A stretch of DNA of 7,729 bases from Candidatus Methanophagales archaeon (GTDB lineage Archaea > Halobacteriota > Syntropharchaeia > Alkanophagales > Methanospirareceae): assembly GCA_030668065.1 (NCBI GenBank), contig DAOUUS010000067.1:1-7729 (forward strand), written 5' to 3'. Position numbers and translations under genes: made by a program. Below, piece by piece: positions 1-6,272 of the stretch (within the stretch, counting starts at the first letter, position 1; each line of letters opens with the position of its first letter). A model generated the notes under the pieces. The model ran no database searches and was not told where the DNA came from. It saw only the letters and a program-made list of their open reading frames with translations.

Positions 1-213
1 CTGCTCCAACATGCCCACAATCCGGTCAACTGGTACCCATGGCGAGAAGAAGCGTTTACACGTGCCAAGGAAGAGCATAAACCTATCTTTATCAGTATTG
101 GCTATTCCACTTGCCACTGGTGTCATGTAATGGCACGCGAATCCTCCGAGAATTAAAAATGGTGACGAAGACTCTTTTTGCGCTGGCTCGTGGAGGGATC
201 TTCGACCAACTGG
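1..213 (+). pseudogene. Remnant of a second DUF255/YyaL-type thioredoxin-domain gene
   Basis: This is a broken paralogue of the intact gene at 824-2881; its left end is cut by the window edge. Bases 1-152 align without gaps to 866-1017 of the intact copy with about 11 mismatches by eye (roughly 93% identity) and encode the thioredoxin part including STCHWCHVM. Bases 153-213 then align to 1532-1592 (the KMVTKTL...DQL segment). About 514 bp between the blocks are therefore missing. This is not a multiple of three, so reading frame 1 hits TAA at 154-156, and the second block continues in another frame. Homology stops abruptly after 213. No functional product is expected: the CxxC core survives, but the rest of the fold and the whole C-terminal barrel do not. 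The open frame at 111-299 is a chimera of the wrong frame and the second block, not a gene. Confidence 0.9.
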
Positions 214-316
214 ACATCATGAATTTTGCTCGGCACACTCATAGTTATTCTCTTCTTTCTCGTCTTGTGAAATCCCTAGGGTTTTCTTACCTGTGCTAGA
301 TACCTAGCGATATATA

Positions 317-571
317 TTATTTGTAAACATGGTCATGATGCCTAAATCGGTGAAATATAACTATTTCTTCCTCAACTTCAAAAAGGATCACGTAAGAGCC
401 AACATGAGCGCTTCTTTTCCCCTTTAACTCATATCGTTTAGGTGGATAATGCACGGGATTTTCAAGTATCTTCTCGATTTTCTTATTCAGCCTATCTAAC
501 AGTATCGTGTCCTTTTTGATAACCCTAACGTCTTTTAGAAAAGGTTTTGTGTATCTCTCCTTGTATCTCAT
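317..571 (-). CDS. RelE/ParE-family toxin of a type II toxin-antitoxin pair
   Basis: A small basic protein of 84 residues from ATG at 571. It shows the RelE/ParE/YoeB-fold pattern: an N-terminal strand (RYTKPFLKDV), a Lys/Leu-rich helical hairpin (LLDRLNKKIEKILENP), then a core ending in YELKGKRSAHVGSYVILFEV and the C-terminal FHRFRHHDHVYK. The last is the typical family ending (xHDxVY), with His and Tyr where many members carry catalytic or RNA-contacting residues. Members usually cleave ribosome-bound mRNA or, in the ParE branch, poison gyrase; which applies here cannot be told. It lies immediately downstream of the antitoxin gene on the same strand, 7 nt after its stop. An in-frame TTG at 592 would add seven residues and overlap the antitoxin by 14 nt. 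I prefer ATG 571 because it is a standard start with typical operon spacing, although neither has a strong ribosome binding site. Confidence 0.82.
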   Translation of the reverse strand: MRYKERYTKPFLKDVRVIKKDTILLDRLNKKIEKILENPVHYPPKRYELKGKRSAHVGSYVILFEVEEEIVIFHRFRHHDHVYK

Positions 572-578
572 CTCTGAA

Positions 579-776
579 TCATAGGGACTCAAATAGCTTT
601 TCCCTTTCTTCCCTATTCTTTACTTCGCTGTATTCACCCCGCCCATATGCTTCCTCGCTCTCTTTGACCTCTGCTACAAACTCATCAGAGAACTTCTCTT
701 CAAATTCCATAGCCACCAATCGCTCGCATTTTACCAGATATTCATATCTCTCCCGTGGGATACATACGGTTTCCAT
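579..776 (-). CDS. Putative antitoxin partner of the RelE/ParE-like toxin
   Basis: A 65-residue acidic protein (METVCIPRERYEYLVKCERL at its start) encoded directly upstream of the toxin gene in the same direction. The beginning resembles the short strand plus 'xxYxxLxxxxxx' helix of archaeal antitoxins, which often bind operator DNA as dimers. The rest is a Glu-rich helical segment (EFEEKFSDEFVAEVKESEE) suited to wrapping a basic toxin, ending in a charged tail. I do not recognise a named family, so the role rests mainly on size, charge and the toxin neighbour. ATG 776 is preceded by a weak purine-rich stretch (GAAGTGA, about 8 nt upstream), and a good TATA box lies 40 nt upstream. If it behaves like other antitoxins it represses its own promoter, which sits in the gap shared with the divergent thioredoxin-domain gene. 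Confidence 0.7.
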   Translation of the reverse strand: METVCIPRERYEYLVKCERLVAMEFEEKFSDEFVAEVKESEEAYGRGEYSEVKNREEREKLFESL

Positions 777-791
777 CCTTCTTCACTTCTC

Positions 792-799
792 TTTTAATA
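792..799 (+). promoter_or_regulatory. Candidate TATA box for a leaderless thioredoxin-domain transcript
   Basis: TTTTAATA is centred about 28 nt before the ATG at 824, the distance expected if transcription begins at or next to the A of the start codon. No ribosome binding site is visible in front of that ATG, which fits a leaderless mRNA. The element is inferred from spacing and composition only, in a region that is A/T-rich anyway. Confidence 0.35.
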
Positions 800-815
800 A
801 TATTTTGACTTTAAG

Positions 816-823
816 TATATAAA
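816..823 (-). promoter_or_regulatory. TATA box of the toxin-antitoxin operon
   Basis: Read on the minus strand this is TTTATATA, a near-ideal archaeal TATA box. Its centre is about 44 nt upstream of the antitoxin ATG (776), which predicts a transcript start near 794 and a leader of about 18 nt, enough for the weak purine-rich ribosome site. The box directly abuts the start codon of the divergent gene at 824, so factors bound here would cover the 5' end of that gene. Confidence 0.55.
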
Positions 824-2881
824 ATGAAAACTCCAAACGCCCTCATAAACGAGAAAAGTCCCTACCTATTGCAACATGCCTACAATCCGGTCAACTGGTG
901 CCCCTGGCGAGAAGAAGCGTTTACACGTGCCAGGGAAGAGCATAAACCAATCTTTCTCAGTATTGGCTATTCCACTTGCCACTGGTGTCACGTAATGGCA
1001 CGCGAATCCTTCGAGAACGTGCGAACAGCCGAGATTCTCAATGCCAACTTCGTATGCATAAAAGTAGACCGTGAAGAGCGCCCGGACCTAGATGAAATCT
1101 ACATGAAGGCGGTGCAGATGATGGCTGGCACCGGAGGCTGGCCCCTATCGGTTTTCCTTACGCCAGACCTGAAGCCGTTCTACGGTGGAACATATTTCCC
1201 ACCTGAACCAGGGCATGGATTACCAGCATTCAACGACGTCCTACGGACTATTATGAACTTATGGCATGATAACCGAGAGCAGATTGCGCAAAATTCCGAA
1301 CAGATTACGCAGCTCTTGCGCAGCTCATACCTGTACAAACCTCCAAGTGATGAAATTTCACCCGACCTCATTGATAATGCTTTTGAACAAATCGTTCTCC
1401 GGTTCGATTCAGACCATAGCGGATTTGGTGCCGATGTGGCTGCTTGGTCAGCAAAGAACCCGAAGTTTCCATTGCCCAGCTACCTCTCGTTCTTGCTCCG
1501 ATATTACCATAGGACGCGGGAGAAATACGCATTAAAAATGGTGACTAAGACCCTTTACGCGATGGCACGTGGTGGCATTTATGACCAACTGGGTGGTGGT
1601 TTTCATCGCTATTCTACCGATAGGTACTGGCTGGTTCCACACTTCGAGAAGATGCTATACGATAACGCACTCTTAGCCCAAGTTTATCTTTGGGCATATC
1701 AGGTTACAGGTGACACGTTCTTTGCGCAGATTGCAACTGAGACGCTGGATTGGGTGCTGCGAGAGATGACCGATTCCAGCGGCGGGTTCTACTCTGCGGT
1801 AGACGCGGATAGCGAAGACATCGAGGGCGCGTTCTATGTATGGTCTCCCAGTGAGATAATATCGGTTATTGGTGAAGAGCATGGCGAAGTCTTCTGCCGC
1901 TATTATGGAGTAACACAGCAAGGAAACTTTGAAGGCGGCAAAAGTGTACTTCATGTAGCTAATGGCGAGGTCAACAAAGATACTGCCGATTTCATCAACA
2001 GGAGCAAGCAGAAGCTTCTTGAAGCGCGTAACCGAAGGATACGACCAAAAACTGACGATAAGATTATCACCGGATGGAATAGTCTGATGATCTCCGCATT
2101 CGCCTTAGGCTACCAGGTATTGCGTGAGAGACGCTTTCTTGACGCGGCAACTTCGGCAACTCAATTCATCCTCAATAATCTCAGTAAAGAAGGGCAATTA
2201 TTTAGACGCTACCGAGCCGGTGAAGCTGCGATTACCGGAACTCTGGAAGATTACGCCTTTCTCATCGCGGCATTGCTCGACTTATACGAAGCCCGCTTCG
2301 ATCCGAAATGGCTGCGTGAAGCGTTCCAACTGAATGATCGTGTGGTTGAGCTGTTCTGGGATAAAGCGAATGGTGGATTCTTCTTTAATCGCTATGGAGA
2401 AACAGAGCTCCCGGCAGCTATAAAGGAAGTATACGACGGACCTATTCCTTCTGGCAATTCGATTGCCGCACTGAACCTGATTCGGATTGCAGCACTTACA
2501 GACAACGAGGAACTGCGAATACTGGCAAAAAACATTTTCCGGACTTTCGGTGCGCAATTGGAACAGAGCCCGTTAGAGCATACACAGATGCTTTGTGCGC
2601 TCGATTTCTTTCTCAGCAGTCCTATGCAAGTCGTAATAGCAAGTCAAAAGATAGAAGAGGCACAGGCATTTGCAGTAGAAATCAGCCGCCATTTTTTGCC
2701 TAATCAAGTTATTGCTTTCACATCATATAGCGACAATGAACTTTCAGATCGGATACCACTGATTACGGATAAGGTAGCTGTTCAGGACAAGCCAACCGTG
2801 TATATCTGCGAAAATTACACTTGCAAAGCACCTATTACTGATCTGGACGATTTGAGGCGTGTGTTATCTCGCCATAAATAG
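824..2881 (+). CDS. DUF255 thioredoxin-domain protein (YyaL/SPATA20 family)
   Basis: A full-length 685-residue member of the conserved family that includes Bacillus YyaL and human SPATA20. Residues about 5-165 form the thioredoxin-like DUF255 domain: [12 protein letters not shown] near the start, [13 protein letters not shown] with the CxxC pair C52/C55, and [13 protein letters not shown] followed by GGTYFPPE (about 104-128). From about residue 190 onwards it resembles an (alpha/alpha)6-barrel of the glycosidase/epimerase type, with the hallmark HFEKMLYDN (H273 onward), and it ends with the family's [12 protein letters not shown]. No signal peptide is seen, so it should be cytoplasmic. Biochemical function is unproven in the family; redox or sugar-related roles are guesses. 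ATG 824 is right because the conserved N-terminus begins at once. Oddities: Y20 and C26 replace what are usually His and Tyr (HAHNPVxWYPW), residues that the broken copy at 1-213 retains. It is probably transcribed alone. Confidence 0.93.
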   Translation: MKTPNALINEKSPYLLQHAYNPVNWCPWREEAFTRAREEHKPIFLSIGYSTCHWCHVMARESFENVRTAEILNANFVCIKVDREERPDLDEIYMKAVQMMAGTGGWPLSVFLTPDLKPFYGGTYFPPEPGHGLPAFNDVLRTIMNLWHDNREQIAQNSEQITQLLRSSYLYKPPSDEISPDLIDNAFEQIVLRFDSDHSGFGADVAAWSAKNPKFPLPSYLSFLLRYYHRTREKYALKMVTKTLYAMARGGIYDQLGGGFHRYSTDRYWLVPHFEKMLYDNALLAQVYLWAYQVTGDTFFAQIATETLDWVLREMTDSSGGFYSAVDADSEDIEGAFYVWSPSEIISVIGEEHGEVFCRYYGVTQQGNFEGGKSVLHVANGEVNKDTADFINRSKQKLLEARNRRIRPKTDDKIITGWNSLMISAFALGYQVLRERRFLDAATSATQFILNNLSKEGQLFRRYRAGEAAITGTLEDYAFLIAALLDLYEARFDPKWLREAFQLNDRVVELFWDKANGGFFFNRYGETELPAAIKEVYDGPIPSGNSIAALNLIRIAALTDNEELRILAKNIFRTFGAQLEQSPLEHTQMLCALDFFLSSPMQVVIASQKIEEAQAFAVEISRHFLPNQVIAFTSYSDNELSDRIPLITDKVAVQDKPTVYICENYTCKAPITDLDDLRRVLSRHK

Positions 2882-2932
2882 TTGCGGTCACAAAATGCAA
2901 GAAAGCATAATATCCAACTAAAATTAATTATT

Positions 2933-2988
2933 GACACAGATTAACGCTGATTAACGCAGAAGAAATTAAATCCGTGTAAATCTGCGTC
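2933..2988. repeat. Imperfect inverted repeat with internal tandem unit
   Basis: The left arm 2933-2952 and right arm 2969-2988 pair at 16 of 20 positions around a 16-nt loop. The left half also contains an 11-bp near-tandem unit (CAGATTAACGC followed by TGATTAACGC). The wording (ACACAGATTAACGC... / ...TCCGTGTAAATCTGCGTC) resembles short intergenic inverted repeats found dispersed in many prokaryotic genomes. It lies between the stop at 2881 and the start at 3094, so it could be a folded 3' end of the upstream transcript or a dispersed element. There is no U-run to support a terminator. Confidence 0.55.
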
Positions 2989-3007
2989 CTAAATTAAATA
3001 GGTAGAG

Positions 3008-3022
3008 GTTATACTTTATAAC
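3008..3022 (+). promoter_or_regulatory. Palindromic TATA-like element upstream of the amidohydrolase-like gene
   Basis: GTTATA-CTT-TATAAC is a perfect 6-bp inverted repeat with a 3-bp spacer and contains the TATA-like CTTTATAA. A start about 25 nt downstream (near 3043) would leave a leader of about 50 nt carrying the ribosome site at 3077. A second A/T-rich candidate, AAATATATG at 3027-3035, would give a leader of about 36 nt. The sequence alone does not decide between them. Confidence 0.35.
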
Positions 3023-3076
3023 AATAAAATATATGAACCCAAACACTGCATATAATATTGATAGCTGGATTTAAAA

Positions 3077-3083
3077 GAGGTGA
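3077..3083 (+). promoter_or_regulatory. Ribosome binding site fixing the start at 3094
   Basis: GAGGTGA is a strong anti-16S match ending 10 nt before ATG 3094. It argues against the longer in-frame TTG start at 3058, which would place this site inside the coding region and add twelve residues before the conserved MIID beginning. Confidence 0.75.
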
Positions 3084-3093
3084 AAGAAGAAGA

Positions 3094-3960
3094 ATGATAA
3101 TAGATGCGCGTGTGAGACCGCCGTACAAGAGTTTGCAACAGGTGCTTGCATCGGCGCCTGGAACTCCTAAACCAGTCAAACGCAGCCCGCTTATAAGCGG
3201 CTACGAGCGTCCACAGTCAATGGTACAGAAATCGCTCGAGTTGTTCATCGCTGAGATGGACGAAGCGGGTGTTGATAAGGGGATACTGGTGGGCAGGCAG
3301 GCGGGTCATCGCATTGTCTCTAACGACGACATAGCGGAACTCCGTGACATGTACCCGGACAGATTTCCCGTTGCTATTGCCGGTATTAACGGTAGTAGCG
3401 ATTTGACAGCAGCATTAGAGGAGATTGAGCGTACTATCACAGGTATGAGATTCAAGGGTATTGTAGTAGACCCTGGTTGGTGTGTTCCACCACTATACGT
3501 GGACGACAAGCGTATTTATCCTATTTATGCACGATGTGCGGAGCTCGGCGGTGTGCTGTATCTGACATGCAGCCTGATGCAGGGGCCTGACATTTCATAT
3601 GCAGAGCCATTCCGTATTCAACGTGTCGCCAACGACTTCCCGAGACTGAAGATAGTGGTGGTTCACGGTGCATTTCCGTTTACTAACGAGATGCTGGGTG
3701 TGATGATTGCCAATGCAGCCCTCGGGAACCTGTGGGTGCTGCCTGATTTCTTTCAGTTCATACCCGGCTTCGCAGGTGCTCATGATTGGGTGAATGCTGC
3801 TAATCACTATCTAAGTGACCGGATGCTTTATGCTTCTTCGTATCCGGTGAGACCGTTGAAGCAAAGTCTTGAAGAGTTCGGGAGGTTTTCTTACGAACCG
3901 GAAGTGCAGGAGAATTTGATGGCGAAGAATGCGGCTGAGCTGTTTGGTATCTCGATCTAA
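3094..3960 (+). CDS. Amidohydrolase-2-fold protein with an apparently lost metal site
   Basis: A 288-residue protein that reads like a TIM-barrel amidohydrolase of the PF04909/COG2159 type. It begins MIIDARVRPPYK, has the helix pattern FIAEMDEAGVDKGILV, the barrel strands GMRFKGIVVDPG, VLYLTCS and LKIVVVHGAFP, and ends with RMLYASSYPV then ENLMAKNAAELFGI, the normal family close. What differs are the usual metal and catalytic residues. The strand-1 HxH is R6-V-R8, the strand that normally offers a His (vHtG) reads T158-C159-S160, and the late Asp (GSDYP/GTDYP) is S249 in ASSYP. Only H191 (VHGA) remains. It may be a pseudoenzyme, or a subfamily working without that metal centre; its substrate is unknown. 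The gene stands apart from its neighbours by 212 and 192 bp, with its own ribosome site. The fold assignment is good; any enzymatic role is not supported. Confidence 0.8.
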   Translation: MIIDARVRPPYKSLQQVLASAPGTPKPVKRSPLISGYERPQSMVQKSLELFIAEMDEAGVDKGILVGRQAGHRIVSNDDIAELRDMYPDRFPVAIAGINGSSDLTAALEEIERTITGMRFKGIVVDPGWCVPPLYVDDKRIYPIYARCAELGGVLYLTCSLMQGPDISYAEPFRIQRVANDFPRLKIVVVHGAFPFTNEMLGVMIANAALGNLWVLPDFFQFIPGFAGAHDWVNAANHYLSDRMLYASSYPVRPLKQSLEEFGRFSYEPEVQENLMAKNAAELFGISI

Positions 3961-4015
3961 AGTTTAATCTCTAATACAAGCGCCATATGTTAAATACGGG
4001 GCGGAGGAATAAAAA

Positions 4016-4102
4016 ATGATTTCAATCAGACCCTTTGAGAAGGGAGATAACACCCGGCTGTTAGATATAGAAAAGTTGTGCCCACATGGTAATGAAAAAT
4101 AG
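4016..4102 (+). pseudogene. 5' stump of a GNAT N-acetyltransferase gene
   Basis: An ATG with a perfect ribosome binding site (GGAGG at 4003-4007, 8 nt away) opens 28 codons, from MISIRPFEKGD to IEKLCPHGNEK, then TAG. This is how many archaeal GNAT acetyltransferases begin (xIRPFxKGDxxxLLxIExLCPxGxEK), including the start of the first strand and helix. The remaining 110 or more residues, with the acetyl-CoA site, are absent: after 4102 comes an A9 run and the leader of the next gene. I read it as a gene truncated by a deletion whose front end was left behind. Alternatively the short peptide is still translated as a leader of the DUF169 gene. A further mini-frame, ATG at 4122 (Met-Arg-Arg-stop) with its own GGAG at 4115-4118, lies in the same leader. 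Confidence 0.6.
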
Positions 4103-4152
4103 GCTAAAAAAAAAGGAGATAATGAGACGATAGCAAACAGGAGATGGTATAG

Positions 4153-4875
4153 ATGGAAGAATATATCGAGAACGTTAAAAATATCGTGGATGCTTTAGGC
4201 ATAGAAAAAGAGCCAGTCGGAGTAAAATACACAGACGAAGACCCCGGAGTTGAGATCGAAGCGGGAAACTATACAGTGTGTGGCGCGATACTGGCGGCAT
4301 CTGAGGGGAAAGTCATACTGCTTTCAGAGGAGAGCTGTGCCTGTTCCGGAGGAAAGACCCATCTTGGTCTTACGCAGAGAGGCGAGATACCATGGAAAAT
4401 GCTTGTTGAAGGCGAGAAGCTTTGGTGTGATGTTAAAACCGCGATAAGGTCGAGCGTAGAGGTTGAAAAGATTGCAGGACCCCCATCAGGTCTTTCAACA
4501 AAGATTTTCCTTTATCCTGTGAGAACGAGTCTTTTTCAGCCAGATATCATCCTCATGCTTGTAAATGCAGAGCAGGCATCAAGGCTCATTACCTTAAATC
4601 AGTTCTGGGATGGTAAAACCCCATCTATCGAGATGAGAGGCTCGCTATGCTGGAGCATGATAACCTACCCACTTGTATCCGGGAACTTCAACGTCTCGGT
4701 GGGGGACATAAGTGCAAGGAGGATGGAACGGTGGGACCCGAATATTATGGCTGCAACAATTCCATGGGAGCGGATAAGAGGTATTGCAGAAGCAGTTGAT
4801 CTCAGTACTGCGGGAAGGGCAGAGCCGTCTGAGAAGTTTGAAAGGATGACCGAGAAGATGAAGTCAAGAAGATAA
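4153..4875 (+). CDS. DUF169 family protein
   Basis: A 240-residue protein with the features of the DUF169 (COG2043) family, common in methanogens and anaerobes and of unknown function. It opens with a helix and PVGVKYTDED (residues 21-30), followed by NYTVCGAILAASEGKVILLS and the cysteine motif C62-A-C64-S-G-G. C43, C92 and C166 are further cysteines. The later part has YPVRTSLFQPDIILMLVNAEQ and GSLCWSMITYPLVSGNFNVSVGD, matching the way family members repeat strand-loop units. No membrane segment or signal peptide is seen, so it should be cytoplasmic. The clustered Cys and Gly suggest binding of metal, a cluster or a thiol ligand; this is inference. GGAG at 4140-4143 stands 9 nt before ATG 4153. 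The gene is followed after 8 bp by an MFS transporter, so the two are probably co-transcribed and functionally linked. Confidence 0.88.
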   Translation: MEEYIENVKNIVDALGIEKEPVGVKYTDEDPGVEIEAGNYTVCGAILAASEGKVILLSEESCACSGGKTHLGLTQRGEIPWKMLVEGEKLWCDVKTAIRSSVEVEKIAGPPSGLSTKIFLYPVRTSLFQPDIILMLVNAEQASRLITLNQFWDGKTPSIEMRGSLCWSMITYPLVSGNFNVSVGDISARRMERWDPNIMAATIPWERIRGIAEAVDLSTAGRAEPSEKFERMTEKMKSRR

Positions 4876-4883
4876 TTTTAGTT

Positions 4884-6029
4884 ATGAAAAAGAATAGACA
4901 ATCAAAGAAGCGCCTGCTCTTTTTATTATATCCCTCTGTATTTCTTGCACCTTTCGGTGGACTTACCGTACTCGCGTTGATTCTACCGCTTGAACAATAC
5001 TTCACTGACGAGCCCTGGTTTATACCAGCATCTATTACAATGTACATGATTCCGTTTGCATTCTTTCAGCTCTTTTCCGGCGCGCTTTCCGACATCTATG
5101 GAAGAAAGCGCGTCATTCTCTTTGGATTATTTACCTATTCGCTTGCATCACTACTCTGTGCATCTTCGAATACTATAGGATTATTCCTGGGTGCACGGGC
5201 ATTACAAGGGCTTGGAATTGCATTCATAGCTCCTATCATCCTGGCGGTCATCGGTGATGCCTTCGAGTACAAAGAACGTGGGCGGATAATGGGCGGATAT
5301 GGAGCATCAACAACCGCAGGAACCGCATTAGGACCTTTTGTTGGTGGATTCTTCGCATTAATTGATTGGCGACTTGTATTCCTGATGTTATTCATCTTTT
5401 CTGGACTGCTTGGCTTGGTATTCCTCTTCTCTTTCGATGCGTCAAAGGGCGGTGGAGAATTAAGGGATGTATTATGGAAGATAAGAGGTGTAGCTAAAAA
5501 TAATGATGTTTTACTGCTTTGTATGATTGGACTTCTCGTATTCTTCGGAAATATCGCACTGATGACGTTTTTATCAGATACACTTAAGATCTCGGTGAGC
5601 GAAGATAAGATAGGTATTCTGTTATCCTCATTTGGATTCGTTGGGATCGTGACAGCGCCGATTGCCGGTTATCTTACTGATTTCATCGGTAGAAAGAAGA
5701 TGTTGCTTATCGGATTGACCATCTTGCTCGGTGCGTTTTTGATCTTTATGCAGGCAGATTCATATACTGCCTTTTTCATCCCGCTTGCAATCATGGGTAT
5801 CGGAAATATAACTATCTTTACCTCGCTTAACACGATGATTGTTGAGTGCGTGCCTGAGTCAAGAGGCGCTGCTGCTTCTATTTATAATAGCTGCCGGTTT
5901 TTGGGCTATGGGCTAGCGCCTGTGGCAACCTTACCGGTTTATTTGGTCTATGGGCTGGAGGGGATCGTTATTTTGTGTGTCTGCTTCGTGTTGGTGAATA
6001 TTGTGATTTCAACGCGGGTTCGGGGATAG
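4884..6029 (+). CDS. MFS transporter (DHA1-like, probable drug or metabolite exporter)
   Basis: A 381-residue, very hydrophobic integral membrane protein of the major facilitator superfamily, probably with 12 helices in a compact layout. The first helix is LLFLLYPSVFLAPFGGL. The signature loop-2/3 motif appears as GALSDIYGRKR (G66-R76), and its counterpart in the second half as GYLTDFIGRKK (G262-K272), showing the two-fold repeat. The segment GARALQGLGIAFIAPII and later GASTTAGTALGPFVGGFF match motifs B and C of proton-driven exporters, including GxxxGPxxGG. It should sit in the cytoplasmic membrane and export a small molecule in exchange for protons; the substrate cannot be inferred. The start lies 8 bp behind the DUF169 stop and has no clear ribosome site, so translation is probably coupled to the upstream gene. 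The basic N-terminus (MKKNRQSKKR) fits the positive-inside rule. Confidence 0.92.
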   Translation: MKKNRQSKKRLLFLLYPSVFLAPFGGLTVLALILPLEQYFTDEPWFIPASITMYMIPFAFFQLFSGALSDIYGRKRVILFGLFTYSLASLLCASSNTIGLFLGARALQGLGIAFIAPIILAVIGDAFEYKERGRIMGGYGASTTAGTALGPFVGGFFALIDWRLVFLMLFIFSGLLGLVFLFSFDASKGGGELRDVLWKIRGVAKNNDVLLLCMIGLLVFFGNIALMTFLSDTLKISVSEDKIGILLSSFGFVGIVTAPIAGYLTDFIGRKKMLLIGLTILLGAFLIFMQADSYTAFFIPLAIMGIGNITIFTSLNTMIVECVPESRGAAASIYNSCRFLGYGLAPVATLPVYLVYGLEGIVILCVCFVLVNIVISTRVRG

Positions 6030-6132
6030 GTGGACTTTGACTTCCATTATCAGAGATCAAGAATTGCAGTTCTTTTGGGATCCGCCGAGAGGAGAAAGAC
6101 AAAATGTGTCCCAAGTCGTGTGGATCGAAAAA

Positions 6133-6140
6133 TTTATATG
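6133..6140 (+). promoter_or_regulatory. Upstream TATA box (distal) of the radical SAM gene
   Basis: TTTATATG preceded by a purine-rich CGAAAAA that resembles a BRE element. It predicts a start near 6162 and a leader of about 110 nt for the gene at 6273. It overlaps a small open frame at 6104-6157 discussed in the findings. Confidence 0.45.
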
Positions 6141-6184
6141 TATGCACCACGAATTAAATATAGGTAATTACTTTTAGCTTAATT

Positions 6185-6192
6185 TTTAAATA
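6185..6192 (+). promoter_or_regulatory. Proximal TATA box of the radical SAM gene
   Basis: TTTAAATA, a close match to the archaeal consensus, predicts a start near 6214 and a leader of about 60 nt before ATG 6273. With the distal box at 6133 it suggests two alternative starts. Which is used cannot be told from sequence. Confidence 0.5.
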
Positions 6193-6272
6193 CAATCTGC
6201 AGTGAAAGAATAAGAAACGGTTATTCAAGAGCCAAAGATGCCCGTTTTCTCAGAAGGAGTTGGGGTGGACAG

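Noticed and set aside
111..299. 62-residue open frame on the plus strand
   Set aside because: It starts in the wrong frame of the dead thioredoxin-domain copy, runs through the deletion junction into the second homologous block and then into unrelated sequence; it has no family resemblance as a whole.
295..308. Small hairpin GCTAG-ATAC-CTAGC just beyond the toxin stop codon as a terminator
   Set aside because: The stem is only 5 bp and there is no T-run after it on the minus strand, so a terminator call is not supported.
547..822. Plus-strand open frame opposite the toxin-antitoxin genes
   Set aside because: Its Ser-rich translation is the mirror of the Glu/Lys-rich antitoxin and toxin codons, and it has no recognisable domain.
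3058..3093. Longer amidohydrolase-like protein from TTG at 3058
   Set aside because: The added twelve residues are basic and unlike family N-termini, and the strong GAGGTGA at 3077-3083 would then lie inside the coding sequence.
6060..6077. AAGAA...TTCTT hairpin followed by TTTT after the MFS gene as a terminator
   Set aside because: A 5-bp A/T stem with a very short T stretch is within chance expectation; archaeal terminators do not need such hairpins.
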